Below, piece by piece: positions 1-5,554 of a DNA stretch of 5,554 nt (its first letter is position 1; each line of letters starts with the position of its first letter). Under the pieces are notes generated by a model. It ran no database searches, was not told the origin of the DNA, and was given only the letters and a program-made list of their open reading frames with translations. The DNA is from Limisphaerales bacterium (GTDB taxonomy: Bacteria > Verrucomicrobiota > Verrucomicrobiia > Limisphaerales > UBA11358): NCBI GenBank assembly GCA_003455565.1, contig DMQW01000163.1:15881-21434 (forward strand). The letters run 5' to 3'. Position numbers and translations under genes: made by a program.

Positions 1-58
1 ATCATGCCCACTGTTATACGCCCATACGCGAAAATTGATTTCGGATGAAAACCGCGCG

Positions 59-84
59 AAAAAAAGCCAATCTCAAAGAGGCTT
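59..84 (-). terminator. Possible weak intrinsic terminator of the integrase operon
   Basis: Read on the minus strand, the five-base arm AAGCC (84-80) and its complement GGCTT (68-64) enclose an 11-base loop and run directly into seven T residues (65-59). The TGA stop of the upstream gene (75-73) lies in the loop, so the hairpin would overlap the end of the reading frame. The stem is short with only three G-C pairs, so termination may be inefficient. Seen in sequence; the function is inference. Confidence 0.35.
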
Positions 85-861
85 CAAAATGATGCTTCCG
101 TCGCTTTGCTTCACCGCAGACTTAATCCGCCCCGGCCCCTTGAAAGAAACCAAGCCAAGTTCGTTGATGGCATCATTAACACGGTCGTATTGCACGTCGG
201 TTATGCGAACGCAGGACAAAAAATTTGTCAGTGCTGTCTGGGTAAAAAGGCAAAAGGGCGGGAAATTGCGATCCGCCCATGATGGCCAATAATCGCCGGG
301 ACACCAAAACGAAACCAACCAGTGTTCAAGCGTTTCGCCAGAAGGTTTGTCAGGGTCAAAGCAAACAACTTTGCGACGGTTGTTCAGCGTTTCGGGAATG
401 TCGCGTCTAAAAAATTCAATGTCGTTTTCCTTGATGGCTTGCTCTATGCCGGGATAAACCTTCGGATTCCACAGAGCAGAGCCGTGTTTGAGTAAAAAAA
501 GCGCGATGTTCTTTTTTTCTAACAAGCCGCATCTTCCCCCGTCAGTTGCACCTTTAGGAAACCCTTTAGTGTCTATGCGTAGCCCTTTTGATTGAATGAT
601 ATTGAAGGCATGAAAAGCACTTTGCATGACATCCCAAACGGCACGCTGGGATTTTTCAGGGATGGCATTATTTAGCGCCTCGACACTCTTTTTCCAATCA
701 ACACCATAATTGGCCTCTTGGCCGAATCGCTGATACGCCCGGAACCATTCCGATGTTTCCAACCAGAAAAGTTTCTGCTCTTTGGCAAATGGGCATTTAA
801 CCACATACGGCGGTGGAATGTAGTCAGCCTGCGCGCTGGTATTTTGCCGCTTCATTTTCAC
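73..861 (-). CDS. Hypothetical protein translationally coupled to the integrase (element cargo)
   Basis: A 262-residue protein whose family I do not recognise. It starts with GTG at 861, sharing four bases (GTGA) with the integrase stop; an ATG two codons later (855) is an equally good start and the overlap suggests translational coupling. The protein is soluble-looking, with no signal peptide or membrane segment. It is rich in aromatic residues and has six cysteines (23, 111, 167, 187, 204, 217) without a clear metal-binding spacing. Residues 1-45 contain the strings PPPYVVKCPF and LFWLETSEWF; a short basic, Gly-containing segment (SFKGPGRIKS, 239-248) lies near the C-terminus. The DNA is visibly richer in A and T, with poly-A/T runs, than the integrase and the genes to the right, which fits acquired cargo. 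A role in integrase control or element maintenance is possible from position only; nothing in the sequence proves it. Confidence 0.75.
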   Translation of the reverse strand: MKMKRQNTSAQADYIPPPYVVKCPFAKEQKLFWLETSEWFRAYQRFGQEANYGVDWKKSVEALNNAIPEKSQRAVWDVMQSAFHAFNIIQSKGLRIDTKGFPKGATDGGRCGLLEKKNIALFLLKHGSALWNPKVYPGIEQAIKENDIEFFRRDIPETLNNRRKVVCFDPDKPSGETLEHWLVSFWCPGDYWPSWADRNFPPFCLFTQTALTNFLSCVRITDVQYDRVNDAINELGLVSFKGPGRIKSAVKQSDGSIILKPL

Positions 862-2150
862 GCGCGATTTGCCGACGCTGGCGGCGTGACCTTAAACCAT
901 TTTTCCGCGTCGGCTTTGGTGGCGAGTCCTTTGTAATGCGCGTGAATCATCGCAGGCGAGTTGCCAGCCTGTTGCGCGGTCTGGTTTTCGTTGGCGTGTG
1001 CGGCGAAATGGTAGGTGCAAAAGGCGTGGCGCAGTCCATTCATTTTGCGCGTCACTTTCGCGCCGTCGCACAGTTCCACAAAATGCTGTTGGAAAGTGAT
1101 TTCATGGCCGGTCCAAAGTTTGCCGGTTTTCAACTTGCGAAACGGTTCAAGCCATGCGGCCAGCGCAGGGCAGATTTCCACAAGACGACGCTGGCGGGTT
1201 TTGGCCTTGCCCGCTGTGACTTCAATGTGACCGGCGACGCGCCACACGTCCGCCCAATCCAAGCGCAACAATTCCGCCGTGCGCAGTCCGGCCAGCCCGC
1301 CAATGGCGATGATTGGGCGGAACGTGTCATCAGCAGCGGCCAGCAGCGCGGCCAATTCGCCGGGCGTGTAAAGTTCCACGGCGGCGGTGTTGGCGCGTTC
1401 GGGGCGCATGGCGTCGGCTTCAATCAGGCGGTGCGTTGGGGCGAGATAATCTTTGCGGACTGCCCATTGCAGAAATTGGCGAATCGTGGCGCGGTAGTGG
1501 TTGCGGGATTTCGCAGAGCCGGCGGCGCGGCCATTGCGGGACGACTTTTGAACCGTGTCGAGGGAACCAATGAAGGTGTCGAGGTGTTCCTTGCTCAAAT
1601 CGCAAACGGCGGTGTTTGGAAACGTGTCGGCAAAACGGTCTAGTTGCAATTCCCGGTTGTAAGCGTATTTCGCGGACAGTTGCGCCCGCTGGCCGGCGGC
1701 GGCTTTGGTGCGCGGGGCGTCGGCCTGTAAAAATTCCGCGACGGCTTCGGCAATGTCTTTGCGCGTCACGCTGACAACGGTGCGCAGATAGCCGGTGACG
1801 GCTTCATCCAGACTCCGGCCATGAAGTTTGCCAGCGGCCTCGACAAACTCGCGGACAGCGGCCAGCAGCGAAACGGCGCGGCCTGTGGACTGCCGGAAAG
1901 ATTCGAGGCTTTGCAACGCGGCGAGCGCGTCGCGGGACTGGCTGGCGGACAGCGCGGCGGCTTGGGAACCGCTGGCCGTGTCGCGCACAAGGCGTTCGGC
2001 GGCGGCTTTGGCGTCGGAATAAGCGGCGAAAGTTTGCATCCGCCGTTTGCCTGCGACGGTGTAGGCAACGCGGTAATAATTAAATTTTCCGGCAGGGCGG
2101 TAGATTTTCGCCGTGCTTGATCGGTGGCGGATGGTGACGGGGAATCTCAC
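858..2150 (-). CDS. Tyrosine recombinase / phage-type integrase, tRNA-Leu-targeted
   Basis: Site-specific recombinase that would cut and rejoin DNA through a catalytic tyrosine and move the element in and out of the adjacent tRNA-Leu gene. Numbering from the GTG at 2150 (430 residues): an N-terminal basic beta-rich region with FPVTIRHRSS (3-12) and YYRVAYTVAGKRR (25-37), likely arm-binding; an Ala-rich helical linker; a core-binding helical domain around 150-235 ending in YRATIRQFLQWAVRKDYL; and the catalytic domain from about 258. Catalytic residues visible are Arg290 (GLAGLRTAELL), Lys317 (GKAKTRQRR), Arg374 (NGLRHAF) and Tyr406 (IHAHYKGL). The two usual histidines of HxxR and GHS are Asn here (371 and 397). 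The frame is open back to an ATG at 2240, but that codon lies inside the tRNA 3' end and would add 30 residues that do not look like an integrase N-terminus, so I prefer the GTG, although no clear ribosome site precedes it. It runs away from the tRNA and overlaps the next gene by four bases. Confidence 0.93.
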   Translation of the reverse strand: MRFPVTIRHRSSTAKIYRPAGKFNYYRVAYTVAGKRRMQTFAAYSDAKAAAERLVRDTASGSQAAALSASQSRDALAALQSLESFRQSTGRAVSLLAAVREFVEAAGKLHGRSLDEAVTGYLRTVVSVTRKDIAEAVAEFLQADAPRTKAAAGQRAQLSAKYAYNRELQLDRFADTFPNTAVCDLSKEHLDTFIGSLDTVQKSSRNGRAAGSAKSRNHYRATIRQFLQWAVRKDYLAPTHRLIEADAMRPERANTAAVELYTPGELAALLAAADDTFRPIIAIGGLAGLRTAELLRLDWADVWRVAGHIEVTAGKAKTRQRRLVEICPALAAWLEPFRKLKTGKLWTGHEITFQQHFVELCDGAKVTRKMNGLRHAFCTYHFAAHANENQTAQQAGNSPAMIHAHYKGLATKADAEKWFKVTPPASANRA

Positions 2151-2178
2151 ACGCTTGTCAGCAGAACGGGCTGAATTT

Positions 2179-2199
2179 TGTGCAAACTCTGTGCAAACT
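2179..2199. repeat. Tandem 10-bp direct repeats, candidate integrase arm sites
   Basis: The sequence TGTGCAAACT occurs at 2179-2188 and again at 2190-2199, separated by one base, giving an 11-base period of about one helical turn. The pair sits between the tRNA 3' end and the preferred integrase start. Tyrosine integrases commonly bind short direct repeats at arm sites beside the core attachment site, so this is a reasonable candidate for such a site or for integrase self-regulation. The repeats are seen; the binding role is inference. Confidence 0.5.
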
Positions 2200-2209
2200 T
2201 CCTGACCAC

Positions 2210-2226
2210 CCCCAATTTCATTGGGG
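2210..2226. repeat. Perfect 7-bp inverted repeat at the tRNA 3' junction
   Basis: CCCCAAT (2210-2216) and ATTGGGG (2220-2226) are perfect complements around a three-base spacer TTC, starting four bases beyond the encoded CCA of tRNA-Leu. As RNA in the tRNA direction this makes a compact hairpin, but it is not followed by a U run, so it is not a standard terminator. It could be a 3'-trailer processing hairpin for the tRNA or part of the recombination core or operator of the element. Confidence 0.5.
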
Positions 2227-2262
2227 AAAATGGTGCGCATAGCAGGACTTGAACCTGCACAC
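2227..2262 (-). other. Predicted attachment site (att) at the tRNA-Leu 3' end
   Basis: An integrase gene directly downstream of a tRNA 3' end and reading away from it is the usual arrangement of elements that integrate into the T-arm/acceptor end of tRNA genes. The identity block would cover the T-stem and loop, acceptor strand and CCA, and perhaps the four bases that follow. I found no second copy of this block between 1 and 2200, so the opposite att site must lie left of the window. The boundaries are approximate and inferred. Confidence 0.45.
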
Positions 2263-2315
2263 CTTGCGGCACTACCACCTCAAAGTAGCGTGTCTGCCAA
2301 TTCCACCATATGCGC
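2231..2315 (-). tRNA. tRNA-Leu, anticodon GAG
   Basis: An 85-nt class II tRNA with a long variable arm. The seven-base acceptor strand GCGCATA pairs with TATGCGC, followed by discriminator A (typical of leucine) and an encoded CCA at 2233-2231. The D-arm region GTGGAATTGGCAGACAC is typical of tRNA-Leu. The anticodon stem CTACT/GGTAG (one T-G pair) holds the loop TTGAGGT, giving anticodon GAG, which reads CUC and CUU codons. The variable arm is TGCCGCAAGGTGT with a GCAA loop, and the T-arm is GCAGG-TTCAAGT-CCTGC. It lies 49 bases downstream of the barrel-protein gene in the same orientation and is the apparent insertion target of the element carrying the integrase. It looks intact, so it should still be functional. 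Confidence 0.96.
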
Positions 2316-2330
2316 ATAACAAGGGTTCTC

Positions 2331-2358
2331 ATATTGCCCGAAGTGCGTGCCGGTGCAA
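2331..2358 (-). promoter_or_regulatory. Weak candidate promoter for tRNA-Leu
   Basis: On the minus strand TTGCAC (2358-2353) and CAATAT (2336-2331) are 16 bases apart, with the second box 15 bases before the tRNA 5' end, the right distance for a short tRNA leader. Both boxes match the sigma-70 consensus only partly. The tRNA could instead be co-transcribed with the barrel gene just upstream. Confidence 0.25.
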
Positions 2359-2364
2359 GCGATT

Positions 2365-3585
2365 TCACCGGCCAAACAGCCAGTTCCAGCCGCGCCAGCG
2401 GCCGGGTTGGGCGGGGGCGAAGCCGTCACCGTACGGTTGATCCAGATCAATTTGCAGCAGAAAGCCGATGCTGTTCGCACCGCGTCCGTCGGAACGGCGG
2501 GCGTCAATCCCGTAGGCGTAACTGACGATGAACTTGTATTTGTCCGACGGTGAACGATACAAAATTCCCGCGCCGACGCCGCTGACCCAGCTGCCCGGCT
2601 GTTCGGTGCCGGACAGATAATTTATGCCCGCCGTGGCCGCATTGAATTCCAGATTCCACCGCTCGCTGGGCGCGATGGGCAAAAGATAACTGGCGTTGAG
2701 CAGGACAAATTGCCGCGCGCTCAACTCTTGAAAATAATAACCGGGCAGCGACAGCGGGTATTCGGCGACGAGCGGTAAAAATCCGCCGAGCCGGTAGGCG
2801 CTCAAGCGGTCGGCATCCACGCTGGTGCCCGCGACGAACCGCGCGGAAAAACTTTGTTTGCTCGCCGGCAGCGTGTAGGACAACGCCGCTGCGCCCCAGA
2901 ACAAATGCGAGTTTGATTCCAGTTCGCGGTCGCCGTTGAAGCCGTAGCGCCCGGCGGCGGTGCGGAACTGGCCTTCATACCACACGGACAATTCCATCGC
3001 GAGCGCGGGAAACAACGTCGGCTCGATGCCGCCCCAGCGCAGGCCGGTGCGGACGCTGAAGATGCCGCCGTCGTTGGGCGGTTGAAAATATTGCGAGGTC
3101 TCGTCGTTGCGGTCGTAAACGGAATAATGCGCCGCGCCGCGCAAAATGAAGTTCAACGGGATCTGGTCAGCGGGATTAAACAAATGATAAACGCTCCCGG
3201 ACAATTCTGCGCTGTGGCCGTCGAAAGATTCGCCTTCAACAAATTTCCCACCGCGAATCTCGTTGTAGCTGTCCGCGAAACCGCCGCCCGCCGCGCCGAT
3301 GGCAAAATCCGTGTTTGGCCCCAGCCCGTGGACGAAGCCGAGTTCGGAATCCAGATAAACCGGCGCGAGCGCCACGCGCAACGTGAGGTTCGTCCGCAGA
3401 AAATCCGGCTGGTTGTGGTAATAAAACGCGTAGCCCGCCAGCGGCGCGCGGCCTTCGAGCGGCTGGTTGTAGCCGATTTGAATCAGGTCGCGTTTGACGG
3501 GATCAATCTGCGCCGGGGCGATGGCCGGCAGCAGCAAAACCAGCCACGGAATTTTGCAGAGGCGTCGCGTCATCGGGAATGTCAT
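2365..3585 (-). CDS. Outer-membrane beta-barrel protein with signal peptide, family unassigned
   Basis: About 406 residues from the ATG at 3585. The frame is open to an ATG at 3624 (419 residues), but that adds a very basic 13-residue tail before the signal peptide. I prefer 3585, which has a GGGA seven bases ahead of it; the ATG at 3573 is a third option. From 3585, residues 1-26 form a classical Sec signal peptide: Met-Thr-Arg-Arg, the hydrophobic core WLVLLLPAIA and a cut after APAQ. The mature part has alternating polar/hydrophobic strands ended by aromatics and separated by Gly/Asn/Asp turns, as expected of a beta-barrel in the outer membrane. The stretch YRLGG (264-268) followed by PGYYFQELSARQ (281-292) and YLLPI recalls the C-terminal barrel of Omp85/surface-antigen (D15) proteins, but no POTRA domains are present. 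Its substrate is unknown. A transporter, porin or structural barrel are all possible. It is divergent from the carB fragment gene. Confidence 0.8.
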   Translation of the reverse strand: MTFPMTRRLCKIPWLVLLLPAIAPAQIDPVKRDLIQIGYNQPLEGRAPLAGYAFYYHNQPDFLRTNLTLRVALAPVYLDSELGFVHGLGPNTDFAIGAAGGGFADSYNEIRGGKFVEGESFDGHSAELSGSVYHLFNPADQIPLNFILRGAAHYSVYDRNDETSQYFQPPNDGGIFSVRTGLRWGGIEPTLFPALAMELSVWYEGQFRTAAGRYGFNGDRELESNSHLFWGAAALSYTLPASKQSFSARFVAGTSVDADRLSAYRLGGFLPLVAEYPLSLPGYYFQELSARQFVLLNASYLLPIAPSERWNLEFNAATAGINYLSGTEQPGSWVSGVGAGILYRSPSDKYKFIVSYAYGIDARRSDGRGANSIGFLLQIDLDQPYGDGFAPAQPGRWRGWNWLFGR

Positions 3586-3624
3586 AAAGCAATCCCGCCG
3601 TGGCCGCAAGCGCGTTTGCTTCAT

Positions 3625-3681
3625 ACTTTCTGGACAGGTGAAAAATTTTCCGGCTTACTATTGCGAATTTAATTTCGCCCG
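3625..3681. promoter_or_regulatory. Divergent intergenic region with an operator-like palindrome
   Basis: This short A/T-rich gap separates two divergent genes and must hold promoter elements for the plus-strand gene. At 3663-3678 there is an imperfect 16-bp inverted repeat, GCGAATTT/AATTTCGC, with seven of eight positions matching, ending three bases before the carB-C ATG. On the plus strand TGGACA (3631-3636) and TACTAT (3656-3661) resemble -35 and -10 boxes but are 19 bases apart, so the match is weak. No ribosome-binding site precedes the ATG. A regulator site is possible but unproven. Confidence 0.3.
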
Positions 3682-5481
3682 ATGCCACCGCTCAACGCTG
3701 AAAAACTCGCCCAAGCCAAGTCGCTCGGATTTTCCGACCGGCAAATCGCCCATTTGACCGGCACCACCGAAGACGCCATCCGCGCCGAGCGCAAACGAAT
3801 CGGCCTCGTGCCGAGCTACCGCCTCGTGGACACCTGCGCCGCCGAGTTCGAAGCTTACACGCCATATTATTATTCCACCTACGATCGCGGCGACGACGAA
3901 GTGAAAGGCAACACGGCGAAGAAGGTGATGATTCTCGGTGGCGGCCCGAATCGCATCGGTCAGGGAATTGAATTTGATTACTGCTGCGTTCACGCGGCGT
4001 TCGCGCTCAAAGAAGATGGATTTGAAACCATCATGGTCAATTCAAATCCTGAAACCGTTTCGACCGATTACGACACGAGCGACAAACTTTTTTTTGAGCC
4101 GCTCACGCTGGAAGACGTGCTGCACATTTACGAACGTGAAAAATGCTGGGGCGCCATTGCACAGTTCGGCGGCCAAACCCCGCTGAACCTTGCGCTCGGC
4201 TTGCAAAAAAACGGCGTCAACATCATTGGCACCTCGCCGCAGAGCATTGAGATCGCCGAAGACCGTAAACTTTTCGCGGCGATGCTCGACAAATTAAAAA
4301 TTCCGCAGCCGCCGAACGGCCTGGCGACCAATGAAGCCGAGGCGTTCGTCGCCTCCAAGCGGCTGGGTTATCCGGTGCTCGTGCGTCCGAGCTTCGTGCT
4401 GGGCGGCCGCGCGATGCAGATTGTTTATTCCAACGCGGAACTGTCGCACTACATGAAGTTCGCCGTCGAAGCCTCGCCCGAACGGCCCGTGCTCGTGGAC
4501 AAATTTCTCGAAGACGCGACGGAAGTGGACGTGGACTGCATCACCGATGTCGGGCATTTCAAAAATCCCAGCGAAGGCACGATTGTCATCGGCGGAATGC
4601 TGGAACACATCGAATTCGCCGGCGTTCATTCCGGCGATGCCGCGATGGTTTTGCCGCCGCACACGCTTTCCAAAAGTGTGATTGAAACCATCCGCACTTA
4701 CACGCACGCAATGGCGCGCGAGTTGAAAGTCATCGGCCTGATGAACGTCCAATACGCCGTGAAAGGCGAAACCGTCTATGTTCTCGAAGTGAACCCGCGC
4801 GCGTCACGAACGGTTCCATTCGTGAGCAAGGCCATCGGCAAGCCACTGGCGAAAATCGCGGCGAAAGTCATGGCTGGGAAAACCTTGAAGGAATTGAATT
4901 TCACCGAGGAAATCTGGACGAAGTATTGGGCGGTGAAGGAATCCGTTTTTCCGTTCAACAAATTCGTCGGCCAGGACATTTTGCTCTCGCCGGAAATGCG
5001 TTCCACCGGCGAAGTCATGGGCCTCGATGCCGACCTCGGCGTCGCCTACGCAAAATCACAGATGGCGGCGAACTCGCCGTTGCCTTTGAGCGGAAAAGTT
5101 TTCATCAGCGTCAGCGACTCGCATAAAAAAGAAGTCGCAGCGGTGGCAAAACAATTTTCCGATCTTGGCTTTGACCTCGTCGCCACCAGCGGCACGGCGG
5201 CGATTTTGGAAAAAGCCGGATTAAAAGTTCAGCGCATTCTCAAATTGCTCGAAGGCCGGCCCAACGTCATTGATTTGCTCAAGAACAAGGAAATCCAACT
5301 CGTCATCAACACGCCCGCCGGCCAAAGCCCGCGCGAGGACGAGATTAAAATCCGCACCACCGCCGTCTATACCGGCACGCCAATCATGACGACGTTGAGC
5401 GGCGCAAAAGCCGCCGCGCTTGGCATCGCCGCGCTGAAGAAGAGCGGCTACGCCGTGAAGACGTTGCAGGAGTATCTCTAG
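3682..5481 (+). CDS. carB: Carbamoyl-phosphate synthase large subunit, C-terminal half (split CarB)
   Basis: A 599-residue protein matching the C-terminal part of CarB, whose full length is about 1070. In the complete enzyme this half phosphorylates carbamate to carbamoyl phosphate for pyrimidine and arginine synthesis, and also carries the allosteric domain. Residues 1-75 match the end of the oligomerisation domain (VDTCAAEF, 49-56). Then come the pre-ATP-grasp fold with GGGPNRIGQGIEFDY (86-100) and NPETVSTDYDTSD (122-134), and the ATP-grasp domain with VRPS and GGR (Arg235, Arg243), MNVQ (Gln357) and EVNPRASRTVPF, whose Glu369, Asn371 and Arg373 align with the metal/ATP site (E841/N843 of E. 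coli). From about 470 is the MGS-like allosteric domain, with TSGTA, KLLEGRPN and INT matching the effector-binding loop. The active site is complete. An in-frame TAA at 3670-3672 and the intact divergent gene rule out an upstream N-terminal half. Compared with E. coli there is an eight-residue insert near 289-297. It needs CarA and a separate CarB-N to make the usual enzyme. Confidence 0.93.
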   Translation: MPPLNAEKLAQAKSLGFSDRQIAHLTGTTEDAIRAERKRIGLVPSYRLVDTCAAEFEAYTPYYYSTYDRGDDEVKGNTAKKVMILGGGPNRIGQGIEFDYCCVHAAFALKEDGFETIMVNSNPETVSTDYDTSDKLFFEPLTLEDVLHIYEREKCWGAIAQFGGQTPLNLALGLQKNGVNIIGTSPQSIEIAEDRKLFAAMLDKLKIPQPPNGLATNEAEAFVASKRLGYPVLVRPSFVLGGRAMQIVYSNAELSHYMKFAVEASPERPVLVDKFLEDATEVDVDCITDVGHFKNPSEGTIVIGGMLEHIEFAGVHSGDAAMVLPPHTLSKSVIETIRTYTHAMARELKVIGLMNVQYAVKGETVYVLEVNPRASRTVPFVSKAIGKPLAKIAAKVMAGKTLKELNFTEEIWTKYWAVKESVFPFNKFVGQDILLSPEMRSTGEVMGLDADLGVAYAKSQMAANSPLPLSGKVFISVSDSHKKEVAAVAKQFSDLGFDLVATSGTAAILEKAGLKVQRILKLLEGRPNVIDLLKNKEIQLVINTPAGQSPREDEIKIRTTAVYTGTPIMTTLSGAKAAALGIAALKKSGYAVKTLQEYL

Positions 5482-5489
5482 TTGGAGTT

Positions 5490-5533
5490 CAAGCTTCAGC
5501 TTGTTTCCCGCCGCCGTGTTCGCGGAACAAGCT
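5490..5533. repeat. Palindromic repeat / stem-loop after carB
   Basis: CAAGCT-TC-AGCTTG (5490-5503) is a perfect six-base inverted repeat. Its right arm, extended to AGCTTGTT (5498-5505), also pairs with AACAAGCT (5526-5533), with two further G-C pairs after a one-base bulge. Two alternative stem-loops are therefore possible just downstream of the carB stop. No T run follows, so it is not a textbook terminator on the plus strand. It looks like a dispersed intergenic palindrome, possibly continuing beyond the window, and could help to end or stabilise the carB transcript. Confidence 0.5.
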
Positions 5534-5554
5534 AGGGAACCGCTGAATAAAGCC

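Noticed and set aside
35..292. 85-residue plus-strand open frame at the left edge
   Set aside because: Overlaps the 3' part of the integrase-coupled gene on the other strand and shows no family features; the minus-strand gene is longer and coupled to the integrase.
813..1643. Long 276-residue plus-strand open frame opposite the integrase
   Set aside because: It lies antisense to the catalytic part of a clearly recognisable integrase; its composition (Gly, Arg, Ala, Phe rich) is what the high-GC complementary strand produces, and no family is visible.
1..2230. Second att copy or a CRISPR-like array in the left part
   Set aside because: No repeat of the tRNA 3' end and no regularly spaced repeats were found beyond the two tandem 10-mers.
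2147..2368. Minus-strand open frame with WWNWQTRYFEV-type protein
   Set aside because: This is the familiar false translation of a tRNA gene; the bases are those of tRNA-Leu.
3082..3672. 196-residue plus-strand open frame opposite the barrel gene
   Set aside because: Antisense shadow of the barrel protein gene, with no recognisable motif; it is also not the missing N-half of CarB.
3494..3681. Frameshifted N-terminal carB remnant upstream of the carB-C start
   Set aside because: None of the plus-strand frames here resembles CarB, and the opposite strand encodes an intact signal peptide, so no broken full-length carB is present.
4294..4752. 152-residue minus-strand open frame inside carB
   Set aside because: Antisense to strongly conserved carB catalytic sequence; His/Arg-rich shadow frame.

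Overview
The window looks like chromosomal DNA of a Gram-negative, high-GC bacterium, most likely of the Verrucomicrobiota (Pedosphaera/Limisphaerales-like). That placement is inference. It rests on the resemblance of the integrase N-terminus to integrases I remember from that phylum, on the signal-peptide-bearing outer-membrane barrel, and on the style of the intergenic palindrome at the right edge. No marker gene in the window settles it.

Layout. The left 2.2 kb (minus strand) is one end of a tRNA-targeted mobile element. A tRNA-Leu(GAG) gene (2231-2315, CCA encoded) is followed, in the same direction, by a 17-bp inverted repeat, two tandem 10-bp direct repeats, a tyrosine recombinase gene (858-2150, open frame reaching back to 2240 inside the tRNA) and a 4-bp-overlapping gene of unknown function (73-861). 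That last gene is visibly more AT-rich than the rest and may end at a weak intrinsic terminator. The far end of the element lies beyond position 1, so its size and remaining cargo are unknown.

The right 3.3 kb is ordinary chromosome: a minus-strand gene for a secreted outer-membrane beta-barrel protein (2365-3585, open to 3624), and divergently from it a plus-strand gene encoding only the C-terminal half of carbamoyl-phosphate synthase large subunit (3682-5481). An in-frame stop 12 bases before its ATG, with the intact barrel gene beyond it, shows that the N-terminal half of CarB is not joined to it here. This is therefore a split carB whose partner must be elsewhere. A palindromic repeat follows carB.

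How the parts work together. The integrase presumably recombines the element into the 3' end of tRNA-Leu, which stays functional because the element restores it. The coupled small gene is probably made together with the integrase. CarB-C would need the small subunit CarA and a separate CarB-N half to make carbamoyl phosphate for pyrimidines and arginine. I see no defence system, CRISPR array or other obviously new multi-gene system; the points most worth following are the split carB, the integrase with Asn at both usual His positions, and the integrase-coupled unknown gene.
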